Source: JBEEOW01 sp041191405
GTDB lineage: Bacteria; Bacteroidota; Bacteroidia; Cytophagales; UBA9547
Length of the DNA: 46,016 nucleotides
Direction of reading: 5' to 3'
NCBI GenBank assembly: GCA_041191405.1
Contig: JBEEOW010000029.1
Location: 1-46,016 of the forward strand
Of the stretch, positions 26,269 to 35,935 are shown in pieces. Numbering within the stretch: position 1 is the stretch's first letter; the number at the start of each line of letters is the position of its first letter. The translations under genes were made by a program, and so were the position numbers. Below the pieces are notes generated by a model. That model was not told the origin of the DNA and did not search any database. It saw only the letters and a program-made list of their open reading frames with translations.

Positions 26269-27903
26269 TTATTTACCATTATCAACAGGAATAATAAAGA
26301 TATTATTACCTGTCATTTCAATAGTTTTTGTACCTGCACGAGTGATTTTTTTCACCTCAAGTACTATACGGTCACCTTTACTTGGGTCTGCAACTGTAAA
26401 ACTTCCAGCACTACCTGCATCATTAGTTTGAACTGCACGTTTACCTTTAGCTAACATTACAACCCATGAATTAGGTGAGAATTTAGACTGAACAGGACCT
26501 ACAGCACCAGCAAATGATTCATCAGCAACAAATGATAAACCTATATTTGAAGCAGAAGGTTTAATAGGAGTTTTACCATCCCAAACTGCACCATTAATTT
26601 TAATTTTAATTGTTGGAAGAGGAACTTTTCTTACTTCAAAGTCAGTTGAACCAATTGGACTTCCTCCCGAAACAACTTTAATTTTAACTTTCGCTTTTTT
26701 CGCAGTTCCATCATTTGGAGTTACAGCTATACTTCCTTTATCCTGAGCATTATTACCTCTTGCAACAGAACCATTTTCAGCAGAGAATGAAGGAGCATAA
26801 TTTGCACCCAACGCTGGAACTTGTATAGATAAGTAGTTAGCACAACCTTCATAAAGAGCTGCAAGAGATCCTGCTTGAACTTGAATAACTGGTTTTACTA
26901 CATAATACTCACCTTTAACTTTGAAAGTAGTATCTTTTCCTTTGTGTTTGATTGTGATAGAACCATCCCAACCTTTTTTAATTAACCCATCAGGAGTAGT
27001 TGAACCACCATCAGCTGTAGCAGTTAACTCAATTTTACCAATACCATCTTTAACTGGAATATCTCTACCTGACATTTTCATAACAGGATTCAATGTTGAA
27101 GATGAAGCTAATATAAATAAATCAGCTTGATATTTTGTACCTGCAGCAACAATACCAGAAGTTGCAGAATATGAAGCAGAAATTTTATCAAATTTAATTT
27201 CTTCACCACCTACTAAACCTTGTATTGCAGCTAAAGCATCTGTTTCGTGTTTTAAAACTTCAGACTCTAAATTTGATAAGATAGCCATTGCAGCACACAT
27301 TGGCGTTTGTCCAAAGTTTAATGTAGCAAAATCTTTCTTTTTAGATTCATGATCTACAATACGCTCATCTTCTTCACCATTTTTAGCAATATGTTCGAAA
27401 GGACGTTTAGCATCTGTTTTAGATAAAATTGCAGTTAGTTTATCACAATATTCATTGATTTCTTTTTGCAATTTGTATGCTTCGCCTGATTTAGAACCTT
27501 CAGCACCAATCATTAAAACTTCTACTTTAGTTTCTTCCTTAGCACCTTTCCACATTTTACCACCATGACCTTCTTCGTAACCATCAGTAGCTTGTACTAA
27601 CTTCTCACGTAGTTCTTCAATTTTTTTACGAATTTTAGAAGCTTCATCACGAACAGCCTTAGCAGATTCAAGTAATTTAACATCAGCTGGTTTAGAACCA
27701 TTATCTGTTACAGCTTTATCAATTCCTTTTTCTACTTTGTTATTATTTTTTTCAGCAGCCTCATTAGCTAACTGTAAACTGTCATCAATAAACTTAAATT
27801 TCTCCATGATAGATGAACTCACTTGTAACGCTAAAAGCGCAAGGAGTACCAAATACATAAGACCTATAAGCTTCTGACGGGGTGTTTCTTTTCCACCTGC
27901 CAT
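26269..27903 (-). CDS. gldM: T9SS inner-membrane motor stator-associated protein GldM
   Basis: A 544-residue inner membrane protein whose periplasmic rod transmits motion from the GldL motor to the outer membrane. The N-terminus MAGGKETPRQKLIGLMYLVL carries the single membrane helix (about 12-31) that packs with GldL. A helical D1 domain (about 33-220) is followed by three beta-rich domains (about 225-540). Length is close to the 510-520 residues of studied homologues. It is 66 bases from gldL and 26 from gldN, in one operon. No defect is visible. The identification is firm. Confidence 0.97.
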   Translation of the reverse strand: MAGGKETPRQKLIGLMYLVLLALLALQVSSSIMEKFKFIDDSLQLANEAAEKNNNKVEKGIDKAVTDNGSKPADVKLLESAKAVRDEASKIRKKIEELREKLVQATDGYEEGHGGKMWKGAKEETKVEVLMIGAEGSKSGEAYKLQKEINEYCDKLTAILSKTDAKRPFEHIAKNGEEDERIVDHESKKKDFATLNFGQTPMCAAMAILSNLESEVLKHETDALAAIQGLVGGEEIKFDKISASYSATSGIVAAGTKYQADLFILASSSTLNPVMKMSGRDIPVKDGIGKIELTATADGGSTTPDGLIKKGWDGSITIKHKGKDTTFKVKGEYYVVKPVIQVQAGSLAALYEGCANYLSIQVPALGANYAPSFSAENGSVARGNNAQDKGSIAVTPNDGTAKKAKVKIKVVSGGSPIGSTDFEVRKVPLPTIKIKINGAVWDGKTPIKPSASNIGLSFVADESFAGAVGPVQSKFSPNSWVVMLAKGKRAVQTNDAGSAGSFTVADPSKGDRIVLEVKKITRAGTKTIEMTGNNIFIIPVDNGK

Positions 27904-27969
27904 AATATATTGTTATCTAATTGTTAAACGATCTATTTTAAATTAATTTCAAAAGAAGAGGATAATGGA

Positions 27970-28803
27970 TTAATTACCTCTCATTGCTGCTAACATACTA
28001 CCATAAACATTGTTTAAGTTAGTTAAGTTAGAAGTTAATTTAGAAAGTTCAACTTTAAATTGTTGAGTATCTTTACTTGCTTCTGACATTGCTTCCATAG
28101 CTGAAGATAAGTTGCCATAGAATTTATTCATCGCTTTTAAGTGATTGTTAGCATCTTGAAGCTCCATTTCATAAACAGCATTCAATGCACCTAAGTTTTT
28201 AGTAATTACTTGAACTTGATTGTGATAATCTTTAGCATCTGAAGAAGCATTAGACATAGATGACATTGCTTCAACAGTTTTAGCAAACGACTCATTCATT
28301 TTAACAATTGAAGAAGAAGCAGCTTTTACGTTTTGAGCATATTCGTTGTTTGAAGCAGCAGCATCACTTAAATCAGACATTTTTGATGCTGAAGTAGCAA
28401 GATTTTTGATACCATCTGCTAATCTATTAAATACATCTTGGTCTAACTTAGCGTTATCTAACATATTATCTAACTTAGCAGTTAAATTGTTAGTTGAAGC
28501 TGGAGCAGCAGCTTTTTTAACTGGTGCGTGACCATGTCCATGATCATCGCCTAATTCAGGATGAACTAATGTCCAATCTGGTGCAGTTTCTACTGGAGCA
28601 AATGCAAATAATAAGAAAAGAGCAGCCTCTGCACTTAATCCAACAATTAACATTGGAGCAGCACCTGGCCAGTGCATAATTTTGAAAAGAGCACCAACAA
28701 TTACAATTGCGGCACCAACACCAGTAACAATAGGTGCGATTTTAGCATAGAAAATTTCCATTGCTCCCTTAGGAGGGTGTACTACACGATACTTAACACT
28801 CAT
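27970..28803 (-). CDS. gldL: T9SS inner-membrane motor protein GldL
   Basis: A 277-residue inner membrane motor subunit that uses the proton gradient to power T9SS and gliding. Two membrane helices (about 22-41 and 50-70) carry Lys41 (GALFKIMHWPG) and Glu59 (GLSAEAALFL), which correspond to the functional lysine and glutamate of GldL. The remaining cytoplasmic part is a long helical coiled-coil region (about 100-277) with many A/S/N residues. It is somewhat longer than the 215-residue Flavobacterium protein because of that tail. It lies between gldK and gldM with 66-68 base gaps. Confidence 0.97.
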   Translation of the reverse strand: MSVKYRVVHPPKGAMEIFYAKIAPIVTGVGAAIVIVGALFKIMHWPGAAPMLIVGLSAEAALFLLFAFAPVETAPDWTLVHPELGDDHGHGHAPVKKAAAPASTNNLTAKLDNMLDNAKLDQDVFNRLADGIKNLATSASKMSDLSDAAASNNEYAQNVKAASSSIVKMNESFAKTVEAMSSMSNASSDAKDYHNQVQVITKNLGALNAVYEMELQDANNHLKAMNKFYGNLSSAMEAMSEASKDTQQFKVELSKLTSNLTNLNNVYGSMLAAMRGN

Positions 28804-28871
28804 TTTGATTTAGGATTTAGGAGTTAAACATTAAAGGATTGATTGTAAATTTATTAAAGGGTATGCGTTGT

Positions 28872-29903
28872 TTAGAATTCTTGACCAGAAGAACGGCCCA
28901 AGTAAGTCATTGCACATCTGAAACCTAGATAAGATTTTGTTGTATCTTGATATTCAAAGGTACGTGTACCGCACTCTAAATAAAAAGCTACGTCTTTCCA
29001 AGAACCACCACGAACTACCTTTCTTGGTTCTGCGTCATTAAAGTAAGTTGGATTTAAGTCCCAAACTACTGGAACAGAAGCGTGATAAAAAGCATCTTCA
29101 CACCACTCACCCACGTTACCAGACATATCATATAAACCGAAGTCATTTGCAAAATAAGATGCCACAGGAGATGAGTACATAAAACCATCATCATAATAAT
29201 TACCTCTACCTGGTTTAAAGTTTGCTAACATACAACCTTTTGAGTTACGGATGTATGGGTTACCCCAAGGATATTTAGCCATATCTCTACTACCTCTAGC
29301 TGCATACTCCCATTCTGCCTCTGATGGCAAACGAAAATCTGGCATTCTAAATAAATTAGCAGTATTTTGACGATAATCATTTAAGAAGTTAGTTCTCCAT
29401 TCGCAGAATTTTTTAGCAGCAAACCAATCAACTCCAACTACTGGATAATCATCAAATGCAGGGTGTGCATAATAATATTCCATCATTGGATCCCCCATGT
29501 GATGAGAGAAATCTCTTACCCAAACAGTAGTATCTGGATAATATTCTTTCATGATTACATCAACACCTAAAGCAGATGAATCTGTAAGCATAGCTTGCAC
29601 AAATTGACGATACTCATTATTGGTAATTTCAGTATCATCCATATAGAAACCACCAATAGTAACTTGTTTATTTTGATTGTTTCTTGAATGAGAGATATCC
29701 TCATCAGCTTGTCCCATATGAAATGTTCCTGATGGACACACTACCATACCATAAGGAACAGTTACAACCCAACCTTCACGGTCTGGAGCACCAACAAGCT
29801 CACCTGTTTCTGAACTTGCACCTTTACTACAAGACTGAATAAAGATAGCTGTACCTAATACACCTATAAATGCGAATACTCTTGACAAAATTGATTTACA
29901 CAT
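28872..29903 (-). CDS. gldK: T9SS/gliding outer-membrane lipoprotein GldK
   Basis: A 343-residue lipoprotein that forms the periplasmic ring with GldN under the outer membrane. The lipobox IQSC gives the acylated Cys25. The body is an FGE-sulfatase/SUMF1-like fold with RLPSEAEWEYAARG (about 192-205), GNVGEWCED (about 264-272) and VVRGGSWKD (about 297-305); GldK is a non-enzymatic member of that family. It is the first gene behind a consensus promoter (29954-29985), 45 bases from its predicted transcription start, and probably starts the gldKLMN transcript. Confidence 0.96.
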   Translation of the reverse strand: MCKSILSRVFAFIGVLGTAIFIQSCSKGASSETGELVGAPDREGWVVTVPYGMVVCPSGTFHMGQADEDISHSRNNQNKQVTIGGFYMDDTEITNNEYRQFVQAMLTDSSALGVDVIMKEYYPDTTVWVRDFSHHMGDPMMEYYYAHPAFDDYPVVGVDWFAAKKFCEWRTNFLNDYRQNTANLFRMPDFRLPSEAEWEYAARGSRDMAKYPWGNPYIRNSKGCMLANFKPGRGNYYDDGFMYSSPVASYFANDFGLYDMSGNVGEWCEDAFYHASVPVVWDLNPTYFNDAEPRKVVRGGSWKDVAFYLECGTRTFEYQDTTKSYLGFRCAMTYLGRSSGQEF

Positions 29904-29953
29904 AATTTTATTACTGTTATTTTAGGGTGTGTGTTAATCCTAATTTCTTTCCA

Positions 29954-29985
29954 CAAATTTAAATACTATTTTTTAATTATGCAAA
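29954..29985 (-). promoter_or_regulatory. Promoter of gldKLMN
   Basis: On the minus strand TTTG (29982-29985), 20 bases, then TAAATTTG (29954-29961): a full consensus match. It lies in the gap between porP and gldK, so the gldKLMN transcript can be made separately from porP. Confidence 0.7.
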
Positions 29986-30029
29986 TTTTAATACTATTTT
30001 AAGTAAAAATTGCACTATACCACTATTGA

Positions 30030-30974
30030 TTAAAACCTATAACGAGGAGTTCTTATTACAGGTTTTACAACTGGCATTACTGGAGGTAATGAATACGACA
30101 ACATAATTTCATGAGAACCAGGAGCTTTGCCATTTACATTAACAATTGTCCAATCAAAAGCATAACCAAATTTTAATGCATTATTTTTTAACATAGCTAA
30201 GCCAATAAATGGGATAATTGCATCTTGTTGCCTAAAAGATAAGCCTCCCCAAAATTTTGAATTATAAGTTAGCATTGCACTTAATTCATATGATACTTGA
30301 TTAGCATCAGTTTTAACTAAAACAGATGGTGTAAGTAACAATGGCGCTGACAACTGATACTTATATCCTGCTGTACCGTAAAAGTGATTTTGCAATTTTG
30401 TATTTACATCCTTAAATTCGAATTCGACTAAATGATTTACACTTGCTCCAAGATACCATTTTTTATGATCATACCATGCACCTAATGCAAAATCAGGATT
30501 AAGACCCGAAACGGACTGATTATCCAATTCTGTAATTTTTCCATCACCAGCATCAGTGAATTTATAAACAGCATTGTTTGATTTATTAAAAACACCACCT
30601 CTAAGCCCAAGTCCTAGTTTACCACCAGCCAAGTCTAAATGTTTAGAAAAAGAAACTTGAATATCAACATTTCTCATTGGACCTAATTGATCATTCATTA
30701 TTTGCAAACCTATTCCACTTTTTATTGCTAAAATTGGCATAGATGCAGTAAATAACTGACCCTGAGGAGCTCCTCCACCAGTACCATTATAACCTGTCCA
30801 CTGATTTCGTGCAATAAAAGTAAATTTAGGCATACCTTCAATACCTGCATTACCTGGATTTAGATACAAACTATTAAACATATAATGACTAAACTGTGCA
30901 TCTTGTTGTGCAAAAGTATTATATGACAATAGTGTAGATGCTACAATAATTGCTGCTTTTAATAAACGTTTCAT
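30030..30974 (-). CDS. porP: PorP/SprF-family T9SS outer membrane protein
   Basis: A 314-residue outer membrane barrel. A signal peptide ends at NTFAQ (about 23), followed at once by the family signature QDAQFSHYMFNSLYLNPGNAG (positions 23-43; the core is FSHYMFN and NPGNAG), then alternating beta strands to the C-terminal RTPRYRF. PorP is part of the Porphyromonas porPKLMN operon; SprF homologues help surface proteins fold or anchor. Which of the two roles applies here cannot be told from sequence, but adjacency to gldK favours the PorP role. It has a near-consensus upstream TACTTTAG (30999-31006 on the minus strand) and a separate promoter follows it. Confidence 0.9.
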   Translation of the reverse strand: MKRLLKAAIIVASTLLSYNTFAQQDAQFSHYMFNSLYLNPGNAGIEGMPKFTFIARNQWTGYNGTGGGAPQGQLFTASMPILAIKSGIGLQIMNDQLGPMRNVDIQVSFSKHLDLAGGKLGLGLRGGVFNKSNNAVYKFTDAGDGKITELDNQSVSGLNPDFALGAWYDHKKWYLGASVNHLVEFEFKDVNTKLQNHFYGTAGYKYQLSAPLLLTPSVLVKTDANQVSYELSAMLTYNSKFWGGLSFRQQDAIIPFIGLAMLKNNALKFGYAFDWTIVNVNGKAPGSHEIMLSYSLPPVMPVVKPVIRTPRYRF

Positions 30975-31040
30975 CAGATAAGATTATTCACTTTGACGCT
31001 AAAGTAGAAAAAAATATTGAAAAAATAACATTTTAAAGAA

Positions 31041-31077
31041 AAAAAATACAAACAAGGTTATTATTTAACCTTGTTTG
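31041..31077 (-). terminator. Terminator built into the end of hemD
   Basis: On the minus strand CAAACAAGGTTA (31066-31077) pairs perfectly with the following TAACCTTGTTTG (31049-31060) around a 5-base loop, then TATTTTTTTTC. The left arm is made of the last codons of hemD and the loop holds its stop codon. Confidence 0.8.
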
Positions 31078-31852
31078 CAAGTTTTATATATTCCTCAAGT
31101 GCTCCAGTCATTGAAGGGATATTCGGTTTTGGAGCTTCAATATCTAAAATTAAATTAGCATCTCTTACTGCTTGTGCAGTTGTTGGACCAAATGCAGCAA
31201 TTCTAATACCCTCTTGTTTAAATTCAGGGAAATTAACTAATAACGAGTTTATTCCTGAAGGACTAAAAAAAGCAATAATATCGTATGTTAGTTTTTCTAT
31301 ATCAGATAAATCACTAGCTACTGTTTTGTAAATTACTGCTTCTGAATATGTGTAATTATTTGCTTCTAAAAAAACCGGTATATCTTCTTTTCTAATATTA
31401 GAACATGGATAGATATATTTTTCAGTTTTATGTTTTTTCAAAATTTCAATCAAATCTTGAGAAGTTTTTTGACCAACAAAAATTTTACGTTTTCTAATTG
31501 TAATATATTTTTGTAAGTAGTTAGCAGTTTGTTCAGAAATACAAAAATATTTAAAATCTGCAGGCATTTCAATTTTACTATCAGCACAAATTTTAAAGAA
31601 GTGATCAACTGCATTTCTACTTGTAAAGATAACCGCTGTATGAGCTAAAATTTCAACTTTTTGTTTTCTAAAATCTTTAGCGGTTACTTCTTCTATTTGA
31701 ATAAAAGGTCTAAAATCAATTTTAATATTATATTTTTGGGCCAAAGCAAAATAAGGCGATTTCTCGTCTGTTGGCTTAGGTTGCGATACTAAAATAGATG
31801 TAACTTTTTTTAATCTATCTTTTGCTAAATCTGTTGAAATAAGTTCGCTCAT
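31061..31852 (-). CDS. hemD: Uroporphyrinogen-III synthase family protein
   Basis: A 263-residue cytoplasmic protein of the HemD family, which closes and rearranges hydroxymethylbilane to uroporphyrinogen III in heme and corrin synthesis. The two-domain bilobal layout is recognisable through AVIFTSRNAVDHFFKI (about 73-88), EKYIYPCSNIRKEDIP (about 138-153), AFFSPSGINSLLVNFPE (about 192-208) and IRIAAFGPTTAQAV. Length is typical (about 250). It follows DUF4271 by 27 bases in an operon with the WecA-type gene, a pairing common in Bacteroidota. The final codons form one arm of a terminator. Sequence identity in this family is low, so activity is likely rather than proven. Confidence 0.85.
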   Translation of the reverse strand: MSELISTDLAKDRLKKVTSILVSQPKPTDEKSPYFALAQKYNIKIDFRPFIQIEEVTAKDFRKQKVEILAHTAVIFTSRNAVDHFFKICADSKIEMPADFKYFCISEQTANYLQKYITIRKRKIFVGQKTSQDLIEILKKHKTEKYIYPCSNIRKEDIPVFLEANNYTYSEAVIYKTVASDLSDIEKLTYDIIAFFSPSGINSLLVNFPEFKQEGIRIAAFGPTTAQAVRDANLILDIEAPKPNIPSMTGALEEYIKLANKVK

Positions 31853-31879
31853 GTTACTTATTGGATATTTACCTGGTTA

Positions 31880-33058
31880 TCAAGAAGATGCAATATAAGA
31901 CTTATAAATAAGTATAACTGGCAAAACTTCTGTTATGCAAAGGTAAGAAAATAAATAAAAATTTGTAATAGCAATTGTAGTTCTAAGTTGTAAAACTATG
32001 AAAAGAAGCAACAAGATTAAGGTAAAAATCACTACAAAATTTATTACATCAATATCAACATCAGCCATTAAGCTTGATAATGGGGCAAAAAGTACAACTG
32101 ATAATACAAATAAAATTAAACCAGATTTTTGTAAAAAATTTACAAAAACAAAATAATGAGAGTTTGTAATTCTTGAAATTTGAAATATTTCAGTAAATAA
32201 GTTTAAAAGTATATATTTTATTAAATAAGATATAAATATAAATAGAGAAATGAATAACCACATAATCCAATATCCATAAATCTGGATGTTTGCAAAATAA
32301 AAATTAAACTTATAGTAATTAAACAATATCATGATTGAAAAAGCCATGATAAATGAGTTAACTAATATAAATATTACACTTTCTTTATTTACTATATTTG
32401 ATATAAATGTTTCATCGTCAACTTGATTCCTATTATCTGATTTTAAATAAATAAAATAAGAATAAAATGTATAAAATGTACTTCTAAAAAACATCTTCAT
32501 TACTGCCAAAAGCAGTAGAATTAACATCAAACATTGAATAAAAAATGAGTTAAAACTATTTTTAATTACTGGTAAAATCTGACTTTCATCTGTTGAAATT
32601 TTTTCTATTTTTGAAACTATAGTAGTTATTGCTAATTCTTTAGGCCAATTACCCGAAGGATGATAAAATGTAATAAATACATTATTTTCATTAGGAAACA
32701 TGGCCTTAAAAGTACTTACATGAATATTTTCACTTTTATTTTCAGTGATTTTTCTAAAAAATTTCCCATTTACAAATACAGCTAAATTTTTCTCAGCTTC
32801 AAAATGCAAATATTCTCCTCTATATTTTACTAAATCAAGCCAAATATGTCCGCTTTTGTAATTAACATTGCCTGTGTTTATGAAAGGAACATAACTATTA
32901 TAATATTCATCGAAAACTATTATTTGCTCAGTTAATGATTGAATTGTTCTTAATTCATTAACAGACTTTTCTTCAAAAGTTTGCGAAAAAACACCTAAAT
33001 GAATAAATAAAAATAATAAAACAATAAAGGTTTTTGATATTATATTTATTCTATACAC
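31880..33058 (-). CDS. DUF4271-domain membrane protein
   Basis: A 392-residue membrane protein of unknown function. A cleavable-looking signal segment ends at GVFSQ (about 26), a soluble periplasmic region with strand pattern follows (about 27-165), then six or seven hydrophobic helices (about 170-392) that correspond to DUF4271. Bacteroidota genomes commonly carry DUF4271 next to uroporphyrinogen-III synthase, as here. Its start overlaps the upstream transferase gene by 8 bases. A role in the envelope or in heme handling would be guesswork. Confidence 0.85.
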   Translation of the reverse strand: MYRINIISKTFIVLLFLFIHLGVFSQTFEEKSVNELRTIQSLTEQIIVFDEYYNSYVPFINTGNVNYKSGHIWLDLVKYRGEYLHFEAEKNLAVFVNGKFFRKITENKSENIHVSTFKAMFPNENNVFITFYHPSGNWPKELAITTIVSKIEKISTDESQILPVIKNSFNSFFIQCLMLILLLLAVMKMFFRSTFYTFYSYFIYLKSDNRNQVDDETFISNIVNKESVIFILVNSFIMAFSIMILFNYYKFNFYFANIQIYGYWIMWLFISLFIFISYLIKYILLNLFTEIFQISRITNSHYFVFVNFLQKSGLILFVLSVVLFAPLSSLMADVDIDVINFVVIFTLILLLLFIVLQLRTTIAITNFYLFSYLCITEVLPVILIYKSYIASS

Positions 33059-34088
33059 TTTTTTTATTTCTTTTTTTATCTAACAAATATAAAATAATTG
33101 CTGCCACAAACACAACTATTCCTAAAAATAGAATAATTACATGATCACCGTATTGTTTAATAAAATATGCAGAAGAAATAAATAATATATTAATTGCAAT
33201 CAAAATAAAAACTGTTTGTAATTGAGAACATCCAACACCAGTTAAAATATGGTGAATATGATTTTTATCTGGAGAAAATGGTGATACGCCTCTTAAAATT
33301 CTAAGTAAAAAAACTCTCACTGTATCAAATAGTGGAATTATCAATATTGCTAACATGATTGAGGGAGAAGATTCTACAACTTTCATTTCTATAAACTGTA
33401 CTGATAAAACTGCTACAGTAAACCCTGAAACAAGTGAACCTGTATCTCCCATAAATATTGTTGCTTTAAATATATTATATCTTAAAAAACCAATAATTGA
33501 ACCTGCTAAACTAAATGCTACAAAGGCACTTGGCATAAATGAATCTCCACCATGCAAGAAGAAAAATACACCAAAACTTCCTAAAATAACAGATATTATT
33601 GAACCTGCTAAACCATCTAAACCATCAATTAAATTGATACTATTTGTAATACCCAATATCATTAAAAAACTAAATGCATAACTTATACCATCAGGCAACA
33701 TATAAATACCTAAAATTCCTTGAAAAGAAGTAATTCTTATATCACCCATAAAAATTACTATTCCTGCACCTAAAATTTGTACAAAAAACTTTTTAAATGC
33801 TGATACAGAAACTATATCATCTTTTAAACCAATATAATATATAATAATTAATGCCCCAAGCAAAAATTGAACTGAATTGTTTATTTTGCCAAAAATCATT
33901 AATGATGATATCATTCCTGCAAAAATTGCTAAACCTCCTAAACGAGGTGTTAACAACGAATGCATTGTTCTTTGATTTGGCTTATCAAGCAAATTTTTTA
34001 AATGAGCTACATAAATTATGCTTGGTATCGCAAATAATGATATCATAGCTGCCCATACGAAACACAAAAAAGCCTCTAAATAGTACAT
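33051..34088 (-). CDS. WecA/MraY-type undecaprenyl-phosphate sugar-1-P transferase
   Basis: A 345-residue polytopic inner membrane enzyme that transfers a sugar-1-phosphate (commonly GlcNAc-1-P) to undecaprenyl phosphate, starting synthesis of surface polysaccharide. Active-site landmarks: DKPNQR (35-40), the Asp90-Asp91 pair in GLKDDIV, NLIDGLDGLAG (152-162), MGDTGSL (213-219) and the HIHH segment (about 277-280). Around ten membrane helices surround them. It is more like WecA than MraY because the usual cell-wall cluster neighbours are absent. Its stop overlaps DUF4271 by 8 bases. The sugar specificity is not certain. Confidence 0.93.
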   Translation of the reverse strand: MYYLEAFLCFVWAAMISLFAIPSIIYVAHLKNLLDKPNQRTMHSLLTPRLGGLAIFAGMISSLMIFGKINNSVQFLLGALIIIYYIGLKDDIVSVSAFKKFFVQILGAGIVIFMGDIRITSFQGILGIYMLPDGISYAFSFLMILGITNSINLIDGLDGLAGSIISVILGSFGVFFFLHGGDSFMPSAFVAFSLAGSIIGFLRYNIFKATIFMGDTGSLVSGFTVAVLSVQFIEMKVVESSPSIMLAILIIPLFDTVRVFLLRILRGVSPFSPDKNHIHHILTGVGCSQLQTVFILIAINILFISSAYFIKQYGDHVIILFLGIVVFVAAIILYLLDKKRNKKSV

Positions 34089-34117
34089 TGTGTGGTTGTC
34101 ATTTGTTTTGAATATTC

Positions 34118-34125
34118 CAAAAATA
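34118..34125 (-). promoter_or_regulatory. Putative -7 element before the WecA-type gene
   Basis: On the minus strand TATTTTTG matches TAnnTTTG about 30 bases upstream of the start codon. The -33 position reads TTTC rather than TTG, so support is moderate. Confidence 0.35.
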
Positions 34126-34148
34126 AGGTTTTTTATTGAATATGAAAA

Positions 34149-35894
34149 TTAGAATCTACTAATTAAACCAAAATGTATTCGAGATTGATTAAAATTCATT
34201 TTTTGTACTGATGAATTTCCTAATGAATATATGAAAGTAAATACTCCTGGACCTGTTTCAAATGACAATCCTGCACCCAATCCTGATGGTTTATCGCTAA
34301 ATGATTTATCAACTAATTTATAACCTAATGCTGATTGCTCAAAAAACAATAAAACATAAGACGAGTTATCAAAATATTGCCTTAATTCAACACCTGAAAT
34401 TAAGAATTCAGAGGCATAAAAAAAGTTTTCATTAAAACCTCTCATCGTTTTCAAGCCTCCTAACCTATATAAATCATTTTGAAAGAGTTGTTTATTAAAA
34501 ATTTTACTTGCAAATGTTTTAAATTGTACTGTAGTATTCGGTGCCAACTTAAAAAATTTATCAAAATAAAAATCTGCTTTATATTGGGGTGTTGATAATT
34601 GAATTTTTTCATAAGCTATTGGATCAAAATTGGCATTTTTAATTATAATTTTATTTCCAGCTGAAATATCAATTTTAACTTTTATTCCACTTCTTGGAAA
34701 ATTAAAATTATCATATCTTATATAATCAAAACCAAAACCATTAGTGATAATATCATTATCTACAACCGAAGGCAAGGTTTTGGATCCTTTTAATTGATTC
34801 AAGGTCCCTGTTCGAGATGAATTAAATGCTAATCTATAATAAAATTTAGCACCAGAATTAAATTGATAAGCTACCGACAATTTTCGTTGTAAAGTATAAA
34901 AACTAGAATCTTGTTTGAAAAAATCAAAAACAAAATCCAGTTCCAATGGTGTTGCAAAAACCAAAGGATGGGTATAATTTAAGATCAAACTTTGTGACTG
35001 TTGTTGAAAACTCTTCCATTCAACTTTAATTGTTTTTCCACTTTGGAACAAATTACGAAGCTGTAAATTAAATTCTCCAGTAAACATAAATGAACCTTTT
35101 TTTGAAGGGTTTGGCAAAAAACCTACAACACCATCTACAACATTGGCTTTTTTAACTATCAAAGGTATTTCTATTCTTGAACGAGATTCAGTAAAAAACA
35201 AGTTAATATCACCATTTACATTTAAGAATGGTAATGCATTTAACCTTTGACGAATATTTTTATACTTTCTATAATCAAAAGGATAACCAGGTTTAATTCT
35301 TAAATAATTTTCAATAAATGATCTTTTTACTTTTCCTTTGGTTGCAATAAAAAGAGTATCAAAGGTTATAAACGAACCAGCTTGGTAATTTACTGAGGCC
35401 GAAAAGGTATTTGAATCATGAAATTGAATACTATCTAAACCTATACTTGCAAATGGGTGACCGGTATTTTGAGCTTCGATAACAGCTTTATAAAATGTAT
35501 TTGCTAATTGTGAATGATTGTAAGGTTTCCCTGAATAATATCTTGATTTAAAATCAATTAACTTAGCAACATGATAGGGTAAATTCCCATAAGATAACTT
35601 TTTAATATTAAATACATTGCCTACATAAAAATTAAGTTTAAATGAAATAGTATCTACCCTATCAATTTTAAATTCAGCTTGCCAACAACCTTTTTTATGA
35701 AAATAATTTTGCAGTGAATTTGCATAATTTATTAATGATAACGAATCCTTGAATTTATTTGTGCTTTTAACTTTTTTACTAAATCCTTGAATATCGTCGA
35801 AAAAATAAACTTCATGATTGAGCCCAGCATTTTGTGCTTTTGCAGTAATTGCAAAAAATAAAAACAATATACTTATGAGCCAATGTGATTTCAT
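34149..35894 (-). CDS. BamA/TamA-like outer membrane protein (Omp85 family)
   Basis: An outer membrane protein of 581 residues when started at the ATG of MKSHWLIS (35894), which gives a signal peptide ending at TAKAQ; an upstream ATG adds 14 residues without a proper signal. The N-terminal half (about 60-230) has POTRA-like features (KLSYGNLP, SFIENYLRIKPGYPFDYRK). The C-terminal half (about 260-581) is a barrel of Omp85/surface antigen type, with LYRLGGLKTMRGFNEN and DFDYIRYDNFNFPRSGIK-like strands and a final aromatic residue. It is smaller than BamA (about 800 residues), so it probably is an accessory Omp85 member. It is divergent from hemW. Confidence 0.83.
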   Translation of the reverse strand: MKSHWLISILFLFFAITAKAQNAGLNHEVYFFDDIQGFSKKVKSTNKFKDSLSLINYANSLQNYFHKKGCWQAEFKIDRVDTISFKLNFYVGNVFNIKKLSYGNLPYHVAKLIDFKSRYYSGKPYNHSQLANTFYKAVIEAQNTGHPFASIGLDSIQFHDSNTFSASVNYQAGSFITFDTLFIATKGKVKRSFIENYLRIKPGYPFDYRKYKNIRQRLNALPFLNVNGDINLFFTESRSRIEIPLIVKKANVVDGVVGFLPNPSKKGSFMFTGEFNLQLRNLFQSGKTIKVEWKSFQQQSQSLILNYTHPLVFATPLELDFVFDFFKQDSSFYTLQRKLSVAYQFNSGAKFYYRLAFNSSRTGTLNQLKGSKTLPSVVDNDIITNGFGFDYIRYDNFNFPRSGIKVKIDISAGNKIIIKNANFDPIAYEKIQLSTPQYKADFYFDKFFKLAPNTTVQFKTFASKIFNKQLFQNDLYRLGGLKTMRGFNENFFYASEFLISGVELRQYFDNSSYVLLFFEQSALGYKLVDKSFSDKPSGLGAGLSFETGPGVFTFIYSLGNSSVQKMNFNQSRIHFGLISRF

Positions 35895-35935
35895 TAATAC
35901 AAATATGTAATTTACGAACGAATTGATAACGAACA

